Source: MPNP01 sp965221445
GTDB taxonomy: Bacteria > Pseudomonadota > Alphaproteobacteria > Rhodobacterales > Rhodobacteraceae
Reading direction: 5' to 3'
Assembly: GCA_965221445.1 (NCBI GenBank)
Contig: CBDCSF010000013.1
Coordinates: forward strand, 558,001-622,000
Length of the DNA: 64,000 nucleotides
Shown: one piece after another, positions 28,398-36,829 of the stretch
Layout of the letters: each line of letters starts with the position of its first letter
How positions within the stretch are numbered: the stretch's first letter is position 1
Program-made: the position numbers and the translations under genes
Notes under the pieces: model-generated
What the model was told of the DNA's origin: nothing
Seen by the model: the letters and a program-made list of their open reading frames with translations, nothing else
Database searches by the model: none

Positions 28398-30035
28398 CTA
28401 CTGTTTTAGGCCCCTGATTTTTGGAAATTCAAGAAATCCCCATGGGCTGGAAAATTCTCCAACCTCTACTTCAATAATAACTGGTCCATCATGGTTGATC
28501 GCCTGTCTTAATTCTTTTTTCAAATCCTCTGGAGAATTTGCCCTTAGGCCCTGAACACCAAAAGCCTCAGCGTATTTGACAAAATCAGGGCTGGTAAGGT
28601 CGGTAGCGATCATTCGACCACCATAAACATCTCGCTGAAAATGCCTGATATTACCGTAAGCATTATCTTTGAAAATGATCGTTGTCAGTGGAATTTTGTA
28701 TTGAACTGCCGTTGCCAACTCGCTCAGACCAAACAATGCCCCTCCATCACCGGAAATGGCAACTACAGGTACATCCCTTCTTGCATGTGCTATACCCAGG
28801 GCGGTGGGGAAGCCATATCCCAGTGTGCCTTGGTAGCCAGTAGAAATATACGTTCTGGGAAGATATGCTTGATAGGCAAAACGCGAAACATAACCTACTT
28901 GGGTCAGTTCATCCACAAAGATGCCCTCCCTAGGCAATTCACCTCTTATTGCTTCCAGATAGGCCATCTGAAGTCCGAGCTTCTGATTGATTTCTTTCAT
29001 TCTTCGACCGGAAATATCCCTTACCTTTTTTACCCAATCAGTTCGCTTGACCTCACGGCCCTCCAAGGCACTGATTAATTCTGGCAAGGCATCGGCTAAA
29101 TCTGCATGGATTGCAACATCTGTCCTTGCACTTCTGTTTAGTTGGGTCTCATCAATATCAATGTGGATAACCTTCAAATTATCGTCCTGACCCCAATCTA
29201 AAACCTGGGTCTGCAGCCTTGTTCCTAGACCCAAAACAACATCAACATCCGGCCAAAGGTCATGTCCCATTGGCAAATTTATTTTCAGAGGATGACTGGC
29301 TGAAACCACACCCTGACCGGTTCGATATGATAGCACCGGTGCTGAAAGCATCTCCATCAATCTTTTTACAAGATTACTGTGATTTTGAGCACCGCTTCCA
29401 ACTACAATCATTGGTGCCTTGGCCCTGGTTAATATTTCTTTGGCTATCGAGATTTTTTCTGAATCTACAACCAGTGGTTGAGGTTTAATGGAAGATATTT
29501 CACCATCCTCCACCCGCCTGCCCCAAACATTAACAGGGATTTCTACACCTGAAGGTTGAGGTCTTCCTGTTGTTATGGAATTGACAGCCTTTTCCAACAC
29601 TTCCCGTGCATTGTTTCCACCGGTTATACGATCAGAAAATTTGGTAAGACTCGTTAATATCCCCAACTGATTTGGAATTTCATGTAACAACCCATGCCCC
29701 TTATCAATTGCTTCCAGAGGAATCTGTCCGATAATACCGAGAACTGGAGCATTTATCGCAAATGCAGTACATAATGCCGCTGTAGTATTCAGGAATCCAG
29801 GCCCAGGAACAACACTGAAAGCCTGAATTTCACCAGTTGCCAAGGCTGCCCCAGTAGCCATATAGGCAGCTCCTTGTTCATGACGAGTTACGATAGGTGT
29901 GATCTCATCAGGAAAATCATAAAGGGTATTGAACAGAGGGTCGTTCTGGACACCTGGTAAACAATAAAGCTGATCAATACTGTTTTTGATCAGCGATTGG
30001 ACAACGATTTGGGCTACAGTTTTTGTCATTTTCAT
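28398..30035 (-). CDS. Thiamine-pyrophosphate-dependent enzyme, acetolactate synthase-like
   Basis: A 545-residue protein with the three TPP-enzyme domains: an N-terminal Pyr domain (CLPGVQNDPLFNTLYD, then VTRHEQGAAYMATGAA with the catalytic Glu), a central FAD-like domain, and a C-terminal PP domain with SGDGGALFGLSELATAVQYK...NAYGNIRH (the G-D-G...N motif). It acts on 2-oxoacids or related substrates; the specific reaction cannot be told (acetolactate synthase, oxalyl-CoA or benzoylformate decarboxylase relatives). It is only 23 bases after the end of cfa and may be read through from that operon. Confidence 0.8.
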   Translation of the reverse strand: MKMTKTVAQIVVQSLIKNSIDQLYCLPGVQNDPLFNTLYDFPDEITPIVTRHEQGAAYMATGAALATGEIQAFSVVPGPGFLNTTAALCTAFAINAPVLGIIGQIPLEAIDKGHGLLHEIPNQLGILTSLTKFSDRITGGNNAREVLEKAVNSITTGRPQPSGVEIPVNVWGRRVEDGEISSIKPQPLVVDSEKISIAKEILTRAKAPMIVVGSGAQNHSNLVKRLMEMLSAPVLSYRTGQGVVSASHPLKINLPMGHDLWPDVDVVLGLGTRLQTQVLDWGQDDNLKVIHIDIDETQLNRSARTDVAIHADLADALPELISALEGREVKRTDWVKKVRDISGRRMKEINQKLGLQMAYLEAIRGELPREGIFVDELTQVGYVSRFAYQAYLPRTYISTGYQGTLGYGFPTALGIAHARRDVPVVAISGDGGALFGLSELATAVQYKIPLTTIIFKDNAYGNIRHFQRDVYGGRMIATDLTSPDFVKYAEAFGVQGLRANSPEDLKKELRQAINHDGPVIIEVEVGEFSSPWGFLEFPKIRGLKQ

Positions 30036-30058
30036 CCTACATAATCATTCAAAATTTT

Positions 30059-31285
30059 TTACAATTTTCGTCGACAAATAAAGTGTACTACATCAGTTGA
30101 ATTGGTAGCAAAACCTGCGGCACTTGCTGCAAGATAGTAATTCCACATACGATAAAAACGCTCATCAAATCCAAGTTTAGCGATCTGATCCCAGCGTTTA
30201 TTAAATTGTTCTCGCCAGAGACGCAAAGTATGCGAGTAGCTAGCAGAAAAACACTTTTCATCAACGATTTGAAGATTTGCCGCTTGTGCCTGACGACGCA
30301 AAACAGACGGGCTTAATAGCATTCCTCCTGGAAAAATATGCTTCTGCATGAAATCTATGTTTTTTCGATATTTTGGGAAAATACTGTCAGGAACTGTAAT
30401 TGCTTGTAAAACAGCGTTGCGCCCACGCCGAAGCCTATTACGAAGAGTAGAAAAGTAATGTGGCCAGTACTTCTCGCCAACAGCTTCAATCATTTCTATT
30501 GAGGCAATACCGTCGTAAACTCCCTGTTCATCTCGATAATCACGTAGGCAAATATTTGATCGTTCGGCTAGCCCAGCCTCAAAAAGGCGTTTTTGGGCAT
30601 AATCCTTTTGTGCACGCGATAAGGTAATACCTGTAACCTTTAGACCTCGCTCTCGAATTGCATACTCAGCAAATCCACCCCAGCCACAGCCAATTTCAAG
30701 AATCTCCTCTCCACTTGAGACTGCAAGCTGATCACAGATCGTTGAATATTTGTTTTGTTGTGCCGAAGACAAATCAGATGTCGAATCTTGAAAAATCGCT
30801 GATGAATAGGTCATTGTCTGATCAAGCCAAAGACTGTAGAACTCATTTCCCAAATCATAGTGATGAGCAATATTACGTTTTGATCCCAGTCGGCTGTTAC
30901 GATTCATGAAATGACGTAACTTCTCCTTTAACCGATTTAAACTACCACCAGAGAAATGCTGTGTCATATTTTCATTATTCAGCATAATCACATCTAAAAG
31001 ATTTTGTAGATCAGGTGTTTTCCACCATCCATCCATATACATTTCTCCAAAACCTACACTGCCTTCAAAAAAGAGGCGAGGATAAACTCTTGGAGTTAAA
31101 ATTTGAATCTGGCCAAAAGGACCGGGTTCTGTCCCATTTATTGAAAATTTAGTTTCATCAGGAAACCAGATTTCAATTGACCCCTTTTCAATACATTTCA
31201 AAGCCGTTGTCAAAATGTGGGACTGAAACGGTCGGGTCAAGTTGATCTCAAAACGAGACCTTTTAGCGTTAATAGAATTTTGCAC
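30059..31285 (-). CDS. cfa: Cyclopropane-fatty-acyl-phospholipid synthase
   Basis: A 408-residue protein when started from the GTG at 31285, which has AGGCGG six bases upstream; the frame is also open to a TTG at 31318 inside the SDR gene. It has the SAM-binding EILEIGCGWGGFAEYA, GITLSRAQ and IASIEMIEAVGEKYW, and the lipid-domain block NIAHHYDLGNEFYSLWLDQTMTYS. It adds a methylene group to unsaturated phospholipid acyl chains at the inner membrane. cfa genes are common members of ChrR/RpoE-controlled singlet-oxygen regulons, and this one ends the operon downstream of such a promoter. Confidence 0.93.
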   Translation of the reverse strand: MQNSINAKRSRFEINLTRPFQSHILTTALKCIEKGSIEIWFPDETKFSINGTEPGPFGQIQILTPRVYPRLFFEGSVGFGEMYMDGWWKTPDLQNLLDVIMLNNENMTQHFSGGSLNRLKEKLRHFMNRNSRLGSKRNIAHHYDLGNEFYSLWLDQTMTYSSAIFQDSTSDLSSAQQNKYSTICDQLAVSSGEEILEIGCGWGGFAEYAIRERGLKVTGITLSRAQKDYAQKRLFEAGLAERSNICLRDYRDEQGVYDGIASIEMIEAVGEKYWPHYFSTLRNRLRRGRNAVLQAITVPDSIFPKYRKNIDFMQKHIFPGGMLLSPSVLRRQAQAANLQIVDEKCFSASYSHTLRLWREQFNKRWDQIAKLGFDERFYRMWNYYLAASAAGFATNSTDVVHFICRRKL

Positions 31286-31295
31286 GTATAGCCGC

Positions 31296-32060
31296 CTATT
31301 TACCTTTAAACAATGCAATTAATGTGAAATATAATGAACGTGGCAAGGTAGCTAATATTTTGAGTAGAGCAACCATTAAAAAGGGAAAAGCAATTTCAAA
31401 TCGTTCCTTGGTCATTCCCTTTACTATTTGATCTGCCGCTTTTTCTGCTGACATTATAAATGGCATAAAAAAATTGTTTTTTTGGGTCAGACGTGTTGCG
31501 ACAAATCCAGGATTGCAAATCTGTACTAAAATACCTGAACCTTGCAGGTCACAACGTAAATTTTCCGCAAGGTGAATTAAAGCTGCTTTTGTGCTTCCAT
31601 ATCCCCATGCATTGGGTAGCCCTAGATAACCTGAAACTGACCCAAACAACACAATATGGCCATTACCCTGGTTTAAAAATCTTGCAATACAGGGTTCTAA
31701 AACTCGCAATGCACCAGTGAGATTCACATCAACAATTTTTTCTAACTTTTTGATGTCTGAATTGCGTGCTGTCATCGGTTCATACGTACCTGCACAATAA
31801 ATGAGGCCATCAATTTCTCCTATTGCCTGAACAGCATTTTTAACCTCTGTGAGAACAGTCACATCGCACTTCACAGACGAATGCTCTCCCTTTGCTGTTT
31901 GCACCGGAGCCATATCATTTAGTGTCTGTTCAAGGGCCATTGGATCACGCCCTGATATCACAACTGCCACCCCTTGAAGTGCAAGCTTTAAGGCTAACTG
32001 CCTGCCAATGCCGGCGCTTGCCCCAACCAACCAAAAGCGTTTACCTGCAAGTTTTGTCAT
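31296..32060 (-). CDS. Short-chain dehydrogenase/reductase
   Basis: A 254-residue SDR with the cofactor motif GASAGIGR, DGLIYCAGTYE in the NNAG position, a catalytic YGSTKAALIHLAE (Y-x3-K) and a basic/hydrophobic C-terminus that may touch the membrane. Substrate unknown. It sits between DUF3833 and cfa in the stress operon, two bases from DUF3833. Equivalent SDR genes recur in such clusters. Confidence 0.88.
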   Translation of the reverse strand: MTKLAGKRFWLVGASAGIGRQLALKLALQGVAVVISGRDPMALEQTLNDMAPVQTAKGEHSSVKCDVTVLTEVKNAVQAIGEIDGLIYCAGTYEPMTARNSDIKKLEKIVDVNLTGALRVLEPCIARFLNQGNGHIVLFGSVSGYLGLPNAWGYGSTKAALIHLAENLRCDLQGSGILVQICNPGFVATRLTQKNNFFMPFIMSAEKAADQIVKGMTKERFEIAFPFLMVALLKILATLPRSLYFTLIALFKGK

Positions 32061-32062
32061 CC

Positions 32063-32614
32063 TCAGTCCACTTTTTCAGGCTTGCTATTAGCTAAATTAT
32101 ATTTGTAAAAAAAAGCAACAATCTCACCAACTTTAAGACCAAATTTTGTCATACGAGCACGATTGATAAGAGTACCATCATCAAGTAGGTATAGCCAATC
32201 TTCCATATGAACAGTTATTTTTCTTTGCTTTCGGAACACATTTAACCTGTAAGACATCACCGCTGTATTACCTGATTGAATGCCATGTGCATGACCTTCA
32301 ACATCCTCCGCAGTTGCAGAAAACGTGCCATTATCATTCACTTCCAGACTCCAGCACCGATGACCAATTTCACCGTCATGAAAACGAAAATCTTCGTCAA
32401 GTGTACCCTTATTGCCAGACCATTTTCCAACCATTGAAAGCGTGAAACGTCGTGTGATCATCCCAGAAATTCCAAAAAAGACTCCTGATGCTTGTAGAGG
32501 ACCCACCAAATACTCCCGCAGATCGAGAATCGGTTTTTCAGACGAGTAGGTTTGTATGTTTCTTGAACCGAAATCAAATAGTGCATTCGATCCAGGAATA
32601 TGTCTAAATTTCAT
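32063..32614 (-). CDS. DUF3833 family protein
   Basis: A 183-residue protein with the DUF3833 pattern: LDLREYLVGPLQASGVFFG, DEDFRFHDGEIGHRCW, SATAEDVEGHAHGIQSGNTAVMSYRL and DDGTLINRARMTKFGLKVGEI. No signal peptide or lipobox is visible, although many members are lipoproteins. Function unknown; co-occurrence with cfa, DUF1365 and FAD-oxidoreductase genes suggests a part in lipid modification. Its ATG overlaps the MFS stop (ATGA). Confidence 0.82.
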   Translation of the reverse strand: MKFRHIPGSNALFDFGSRNIQTYSSEKPILDLREYLVGPLQASGVFFGISGMITRRFTLSMVGKWSGNKGTLDEDFRFHDGEIGHRCWSLEVNDNGTFSATAEDVEGHAHGIQSGNTAVMSYRLNVFRKQRKITVHMEDWLYLLDDGTLINRARMTKFGLKVGEIVAFFYKYNLANSKPEKVD

Positions 32615-33840
32615 CCTTCAACTCCAATTTTATTCACATATTTCCAAAACACTAGGATGGCAATCAATTTTAATCCACAAGGTACCAGAGCATATGCAAC
32701 AGCAAGCGCTCTTAGTCCTCCTTGATCAGTTGAACCCGGCTCATATCCCAAAAATGCCAATAGCGGCAAAACAATACCCGCAGCAATCGCCAAGGCAGAT
32801 TTGTGCAGAAATGTCCAAATAGAGAAAATCTGCCCACCTCCACCTTTAATTCGACTCGCAAGTATGGCTGGTGTAAGTGTCATGTCTGCTCCCAGAGTCG
32901 CACCCGAAGCAACAACAATGACATAAAATGCTAAAGTATCACCAGGGTCAAGGAACCAAGTCCAAATAAAAGCCGGAATTGATAAAGCCATCCCTGCTAG
33001 TAGAACAACCTTGCGACCATAATGATTGGCCAAACGTGCCCAAAATACGGCTGCAATTGCCGCTGCACCAAAAAACAGAATTAACAAAAATCCTGCATGT
33101 GATTCTGCATTGAGTAGATCTGTGACAAAAAACAAAAAAAGTGTTGATGTAACACTGGTGGATAAGGCATTAACAAAACTAAAAGCAAGAATGGGTTTTA
33201 CCCCTTCTACCCCGAGTGAATCTGAAAATCTTTTGCGGGGAAAAGATTGACCTGATGCAATCCATTTTCGGTGCATAACAACGAGCACAAGCAGGACAAA
33301 TATAAAGAGAAATATACTGTAGACTGTGTAACTCGTTGATTTGCTTATAAATGTTGCAAGAAGCGCTGGTGTCGAAGCTGCCAAACAAACACCCACTAAT
33401 CCACCAGCTTCCCGCCAGAGTGAAACTTGTGTATAACCCCCACCAGCCTTTTCAGTTTGTGCCAAGCCATGGTCATAAAGTGCAATTTGCAAGGAACTGA
33501 AACCACTAAAAGCTATAAAAAGACCAAGAACCAAACGCGGCAAAGGTTCTCCCCATTCAGGCGGTGCAAAAAGTACCAAAACACCGATTGCCAATGCTGT
33601 TCCCGAAATCATTGTCCAAATTTTGCGATGTTTCTTCCAACGGTCGGCAAGTAGCCCTATAATCGGATCTTGAAAACTGTCAACGCCACGAGCCCACAAT
33701 AAAACTGCACCAAGAATAGCAAGATTGATGCCCATTTCCTCAGCATAAAATCGTGGTAAGTGGATGTACAAAGGCAAACCAGCAAAAGCGAGTACGGCCG
33801 CCATAGCAGCAGGAGGAAGCATTTCAGTGCGGGGAAACAA
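32611..33840 (-). CDS. MFS transporter, GPH/MFS_2 type
   Basis: A 409-residue protein with about 12 membrane helices. The first cytoplasmic loop has WARGVDSFQDPIIGLLADRWKKHRK, the D-x2-x-D-P...G-x2-x-D-R motif of glycoside/cation or lipid-type MFS_2 carriers. The start is the TTG at 33840, which abuts the preceding stop, or the ATG at 33822. Substrate unknown; in this operon a lipid precursor is plausible. Confidence 0.85.
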   Translation of the reverse strand: MFPRTEMLPPAAMAAVLAFAGLPLYIHLPRFYAEEMGINLAILGAVLLWARGVDSFQDPIIGLLADRWKKHRKIWTMISGTALAIGVLVLFAPPEWGEPLPRLVLGLFIAFSGFSSLQIALYDHGLAQTEKAGGGYTQVSLWREAGGLVGVCLAASTPALLATFISKSTSYTVYSIFLFIFVLLVLVVMHRKWIASGQSFPRKRFSDSLGVEGVKPILAFSFVNALSTSVTSTLFLFFVTDLLNAESHAGFLLILFFGAAAIAAVFWARLANHYGRKVVLLAGMALSIPAFIWTWFLDPGDTLAFYVIVVASGATLGADMTLTPAILASRIKGGGGQIFSIWTFLHKSALAIAAGIVLPLLAFLGYEPGSTDQGGLRALAVAYALVPCGLKLIAILVFWKYVNKIGVEG

Positions 33841-34056
33841 CTAAATTACCCTGCTATAAATTAAGGTACACTGAAAACCAATTAAGATAAGAACCAAAAA
33901 ACTGACTTCAGTTAAAATGAGCGAAGGATTGTAATTGAACAAGGACCTTAAAATACCCTTATTGCTAAAGTCAAAAAAAGCACATGGGGATTGACCGCTA
34001 AACGGTAGTTTTAAACCGTCTTCATCAGCAATGATAAAAGATCGAGATTTTCTCAT
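33841..34056 (-). CDS. Small single-helix membrane protein in the stress operon
   Basis: A 71-residue protein, not recognised. Residues 1-45 are polar with a short cluster of aromatic residues; residues 45-68 form one hydrophobic helix (LILTEVSFLVLILIGFQCTLIY). Its ATG overlaps the DUF1365 stop (ATGA) and its stop abuts the MFS start, so translation coupling on both sides supports it as a real gene. It may be a remnant of the larger membrane protein found here in other genomes, or a genuine small subunit. Confidence 0.55.
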   Translation of the reverse strand: MRKSRSFIIADEDGLKLPFSGQSPCAFFDFSNKGILRSLFNYNPSLILTEVSFLVLILIGFQCTLIYSRVI

Positions 34057-34817
34057 TTTGTGAAACTTTTAACAGGCGGTTCTGGACGGGGATGGTAACG
34101 AATGCCTTTTAACCATAATCGTAAAGCTTGCCAGTGAATAAGTACTGTTGTTCGAGCAGCGCCAAAAGGCCTGCGCAACAAGGCAAGAACAATTTGACGA
34201 TCTGTGAAAGGGAGGCGATTTCCTACAATTGCAGTTTTTAACCCACCTCCTTTTCCGTCATCGTAATTAATCCAAACTGCTAAACGTGAATCTTCAATCA
34301 AAAATCGAAAGCTATAATGACCCACGACATCAAAAAACGGAGAGACATGAAACTTTTTGCTTACTGTTGTCCATGAATTCCTCTCTATTTCGCCTCTATC
34401 CTGCCCTGTACAAAGATAGATATGTCGATCTCCAAAGGTATTATGAACTTCTGCTAATACTCCACATAATTTTCCGGGGGAATTAAAAATAAACCAGAAA
34501 CTCACAGGATTAAATGTATAACCCCAATAGCGGGGATGAGTCAGCAACAGAATCTGATCAATATCTTCTATATCAGATTCATGTATAAGTTTTCGTACCT
34601 CATCAATGGTGCTATGACCTCTCAAACTGTGATCCCTAGGGTGTAACGAAACAAAATTGGGACGACCGTAGGAAAACAGATATGGATTCCCGTTGTTATT
34701 TAGCGCAGTTTCATCAAGCAAAAGATAGTCAATTCGATAAGTAAATTTGTTTTCTACTGGCACGTGGCGGGAATGGCTAACCCTCGCTTTCACAACAGAG
34801 GATTTAGTTAATTCCAT
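34053..34817 (-). CDS. DUF1365 family protein
   Basis: A 254-residue protein of the DUF1365 family: RVSHSRHVPVENKFTYRIDY at the N-terminus, then LLTHPRYWGYTFNPVSFWF, AEVHNTFGDRHIYL and KKFHVSPFFDVVGHYSF. The reaction is unknown; DUF1365 is almost always next to an FAD-dependent amine-oxidase-like gene and a cyclopropane synthase, as here, and is linked to modified fatty acids. It overlaps the FAD oxidoreductase gene by 10 bases. Confidence 0.9.
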   Translation of the reverse strand: MELTKSSVVKARVSHSRHVPVENKFTYRIDYLLLDETALNNNGNPYLFSYGRPNFVSLHPRDHSLRGHSTIDEVRKLIHESDIEDIDQILLLTHPRYWGYTFNPVSFWFIFNSPGKLCGVLAEVHNTFGDRHIYLCTGQDRGEIERNSWTTVSKKFHVSPFFDVVGHYSFRFLIEDSRLAVWINYDDGKGGGLKTAIVGNRLPFTDRQIVLALLRRPFGAARTTVLIHWQALRLWLKGIRYHPRPEPPVKSFTK

Positions 34818-36097
34818 GGCGGCTTCACCCCAAATTGCTGTGCGACAGAAACTGCACTTGCTAAACCGTCTTCATGAAAACCCATGCCCATCCATGCGCC
34901 ACAATACCAAGACTGATCCTTGCCTTGAATTGTATCTATTTCTTTTTGTGCTTTAAGTGTTTCAGAATCGTATCGAGGATGTTCAAACGAGTGTTCAACC
35001 AGAACAGATTTCTTATCCAGTTTTGAGGATGGATTAAGGGTTACGAACAAAGGGGTATCGTGAGGTAATCCTTGAAGTGAGTTCATCCAGTAAGTTACTG
35101 AAGCTTGCTTTTCTGTGCTGCTCTCATCGGCCAAATATACCCAACTTGACCAGCAAGCTCTACGCTTAGGCATAAAACTAACGTCAGTATGGAGAATAAC
35201 CCTGTTTTGTTGATAAGCTATATTTCCAAGTATTTGACGCTCAGTTTCTGAACCATCATTCAACATTTGCAAGACTTTATTCGTATGAGAGGCAAATATC
35301 ACGCAATCAAAAATTTCTACTTGCTGACCAGATGCTTTGATACGGACAGATTCCTTTTCACGCGTGACTGCTACTACTGGGGTTTTTAAACGGACCTCTG
35401 CCTTCATAGTCTCCGCTATTTTTTCGACATAATTCTGAGACCCTCCTGTTACCGTCCACCACTGATATTGGCCAGAAAATGATAAGAGCCCATGGTTCGC
35501 AAAAAACTGAACGAGGGCATGAGCAGGAAACTTCAACATTTCCGATCTAGAAGTCGACCATATAGCCCCACCCATAGGAAGCAAATAATAACTCACAAAC
35601 CATTGGCCAAACTTGCGTTGCTGTATTAATTCTTCGACCGACATTTGCGGTTGCTCTAAAACATCTTTCTGAGCAGTGTTAAAAAACAAATAAATGTCTC
35701 TATACATTCGCCAAAATTTGGGTTTAAATATATTAAGCGGCTGGGCTAAAAAAGCTTTTAGATTTCTGGATCCATATTCGAATTGTCCCGAATTGACTGA
35801 AACCGCGAACGACATATCGCTTTTTTGAATCCTCACTCCAAGTTCTTTAAACAAGTTGCAAAGATTGGGATAATTAATCTCGTTGAATACAATAAAGCCG
35901 ATATCAACTGGTACTTTTCCATGGGTAGTATTGGCCATTACTGTTCGTGCGTGCCCGCCAAGACGATTACTTGCTTCAAACAAGACAACATCGTATTTTT
36001 TCGAAAGTAGCCATGCGACTCCAAGTCCTGATATACCTGAACCGATTATGGCAACTCTATCTCCCGGCTTCGGTTTAATTTTATGACCTCTCTCCAT
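34808..36097 (-). CDS. FAD-dependent oxidoreductase (amine-oxidase-like)
   Basis: A 429-residue flavoprotein from the ATG at 36097. It has the Rossmann motif AIIGSGISGLGVAWLLSKKYDVVLFEA...GGHARTV, and C-terminal SWYCGAWMGMGFHEDGLASAVSVA typical of this NAD(P)-binding/FAD family. It is the first gene of the operon, under the ECF promoter at 36104-36132; the promoter leaves almost no leader before this ATG. The frame is open upstream to a TTG at 36172, but that would start within the promoter. Relatives are core targets of RpoE-ChrR in photosynthetic bacteria. Confidence 0.88.
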   Translation of the reverse strand: MERGHKIKPKPGDRVAIIGSGISGLGVAWLLSKKYDVVLFEASNRLGGHARTVMANTTHGKVPVDIGFIVFNEINYPNLCNLFKELGVRIQKSDMSFAVSVNSGQFEYGSRNLKAFLAQPLNIFKPKFWRMYRDIYLFFNTAQKDVLEQPQMSVEELIQQRKFGQWFVSYYLLPMGGAIWSTSRSEMLKFPAHALVQFFANHGLLSFSGQYQWWTVTGGSQNYVEKIAETMKAEVRLKTPVVAVTREKESVRIKASGQQVEIFDCVIFASHTNKVLQMLNDGSETERQILGNIAYQQNRVILHTDVSFMPKRRACWSSWVYLADESSTEKQASVTYWMNSLQGLPHDTPLFVTLNPSSKLDKKSVLVEHSFEHPRYDSETLKAQKEIDTIQGKDQSWYCGAWMGMGFHEDGLASAVSVAQQFGVKPPWN

Positions 36098-36103
36098 GTT
36101 TAT

Positions 36104-36132
36104 TAGTACGCTATTGGAATGCTTCTGGATCA
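36104..36132 (-). promoter_or_regulatory. ECF sigma (RpoE/ChrR-type) promoter for the FAD-oxidoreductase operon
   Basis: Read on the minus strand: TGATCC (36132-36127), a 16-base spacer, then CGTACTA (36110-36104). TGATCC is the known -35 of the RpoE-ChrR regulon in Rhodobacter. The spacer length and CGTA start of the -10 are the same as in the opposite promoter at 36141-36169. Transcription should begin close to 36097. Confidence 0.75.
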
Positions 36133-36140
36133 CAAAAAAC

Positions 36141-36169
36141 TGATCCAACAACAAAAAAGGTTCGTATAA
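36141..36169 (+). promoter_or_regulatory. ECF sigma promoter for the rpoE-chrR operon (autoregulation)
   Basis: TGATCC at 36141-36146, a 16-base spacer and CGTATAA at 36163-36169. The mirrored copy with the same spacing lies 9 bases away on the other strand. It predicts that the sigma factor drives its own gene, with a leader of about 75-80 bases before the chosen start. Confidence 0.75.
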
Positions 36170-36253
36170 CAAACGGATATGAAAAAAGCTGCAAAAATTA
36201 TTAGTTTAAATCCTGAACAATACACAGACCATTCCCCAAAGGATTTATCTAAA

Positions 36254-36829
36254 ATGAATAAGTCACCTGATCAAATATCCAGACTAATGTCTGATTATTT
36301 GGTGGCAGTAGCAGAGCATCAAGATCAAGAAGCCTTTGCCAAAATTTTTAACTATTATGGACCCCCTGTTCGGTTATATTTACTGCGTAATGGTGTTGAT
36401 ATCTCTAAAGTTGATGATATCGTTCAAGAAACATTTGCGGCTGTTTGGACTAAATCTAGTCAATATGACTGCAATCGAGCAACAGCCTCAACCTGGATAT
36501 TTACCATTGCCCGCAATAAGCGTATTGATGCCTTCCGGAGGGAAAGCCGTCCTGAATTCAATCCAAATGATCCGGCGTTTCAACCAAGCTTTTTTGAGAG
36601 CGGAGAACAGGCGATGACACTACAGGAACGGGCAGGAGTCATAAGAGAAGCTCTTACACAACTTAGTCCTGAACAACGGGAAGTATTACAATTATCGCTT
36701 TTTGAAGGTCAGTCCTACACCACAATAGCAATCCGGCTTGGGATTCCACTTGGAACTGTTAAGTCTCGCGCTCGTCTTGCTATTGGAAAACTTCGATTAG
36801 CACTTGGAGGCCAAAGAGAGGATTTATAA
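36254..36829 (+). CDS. rpoE: ECF sigma factor, RpoE/ChrR (ECF11) type
   Basis: A 191-residue sigma-70 factor. The ATG at 36254 has AAAGGA ten bases upstream and gives the usual length; an ATG at 36179 would start at the promoter's own transcript start. Region 2 includes YGPPVRLYLLRNG, DDIVQETFAAVWTKSSQYD and ASTWIFTIARNKRIDAFRR; region 4 includes LSPEQREVLQLSLFEGQSYTTIAIRLGIPLGTVKSRARLAIGKLR. Paired with a ChrR anti-sigma it should respond to singlet oxygen. Its stop overlaps the chrR ATG. Confidence 0.93.
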   Translation: MNKSPDQISRLMSDYLVAVAEHQDQEAFAKIFNYYGPPVRLYLLRNGVDISKVDDIVQETFAAVWTKSSQYDCNRATASTWIFTIARNKRIDAFRRESRPEFNPNDPAFQPSFFESGEQAMTLQERAGVIREALTQLSPEQREVLQLSLFEGQSYTTIAIRLGIPLGTVKSRARLAIGKLRLALGGQREDL

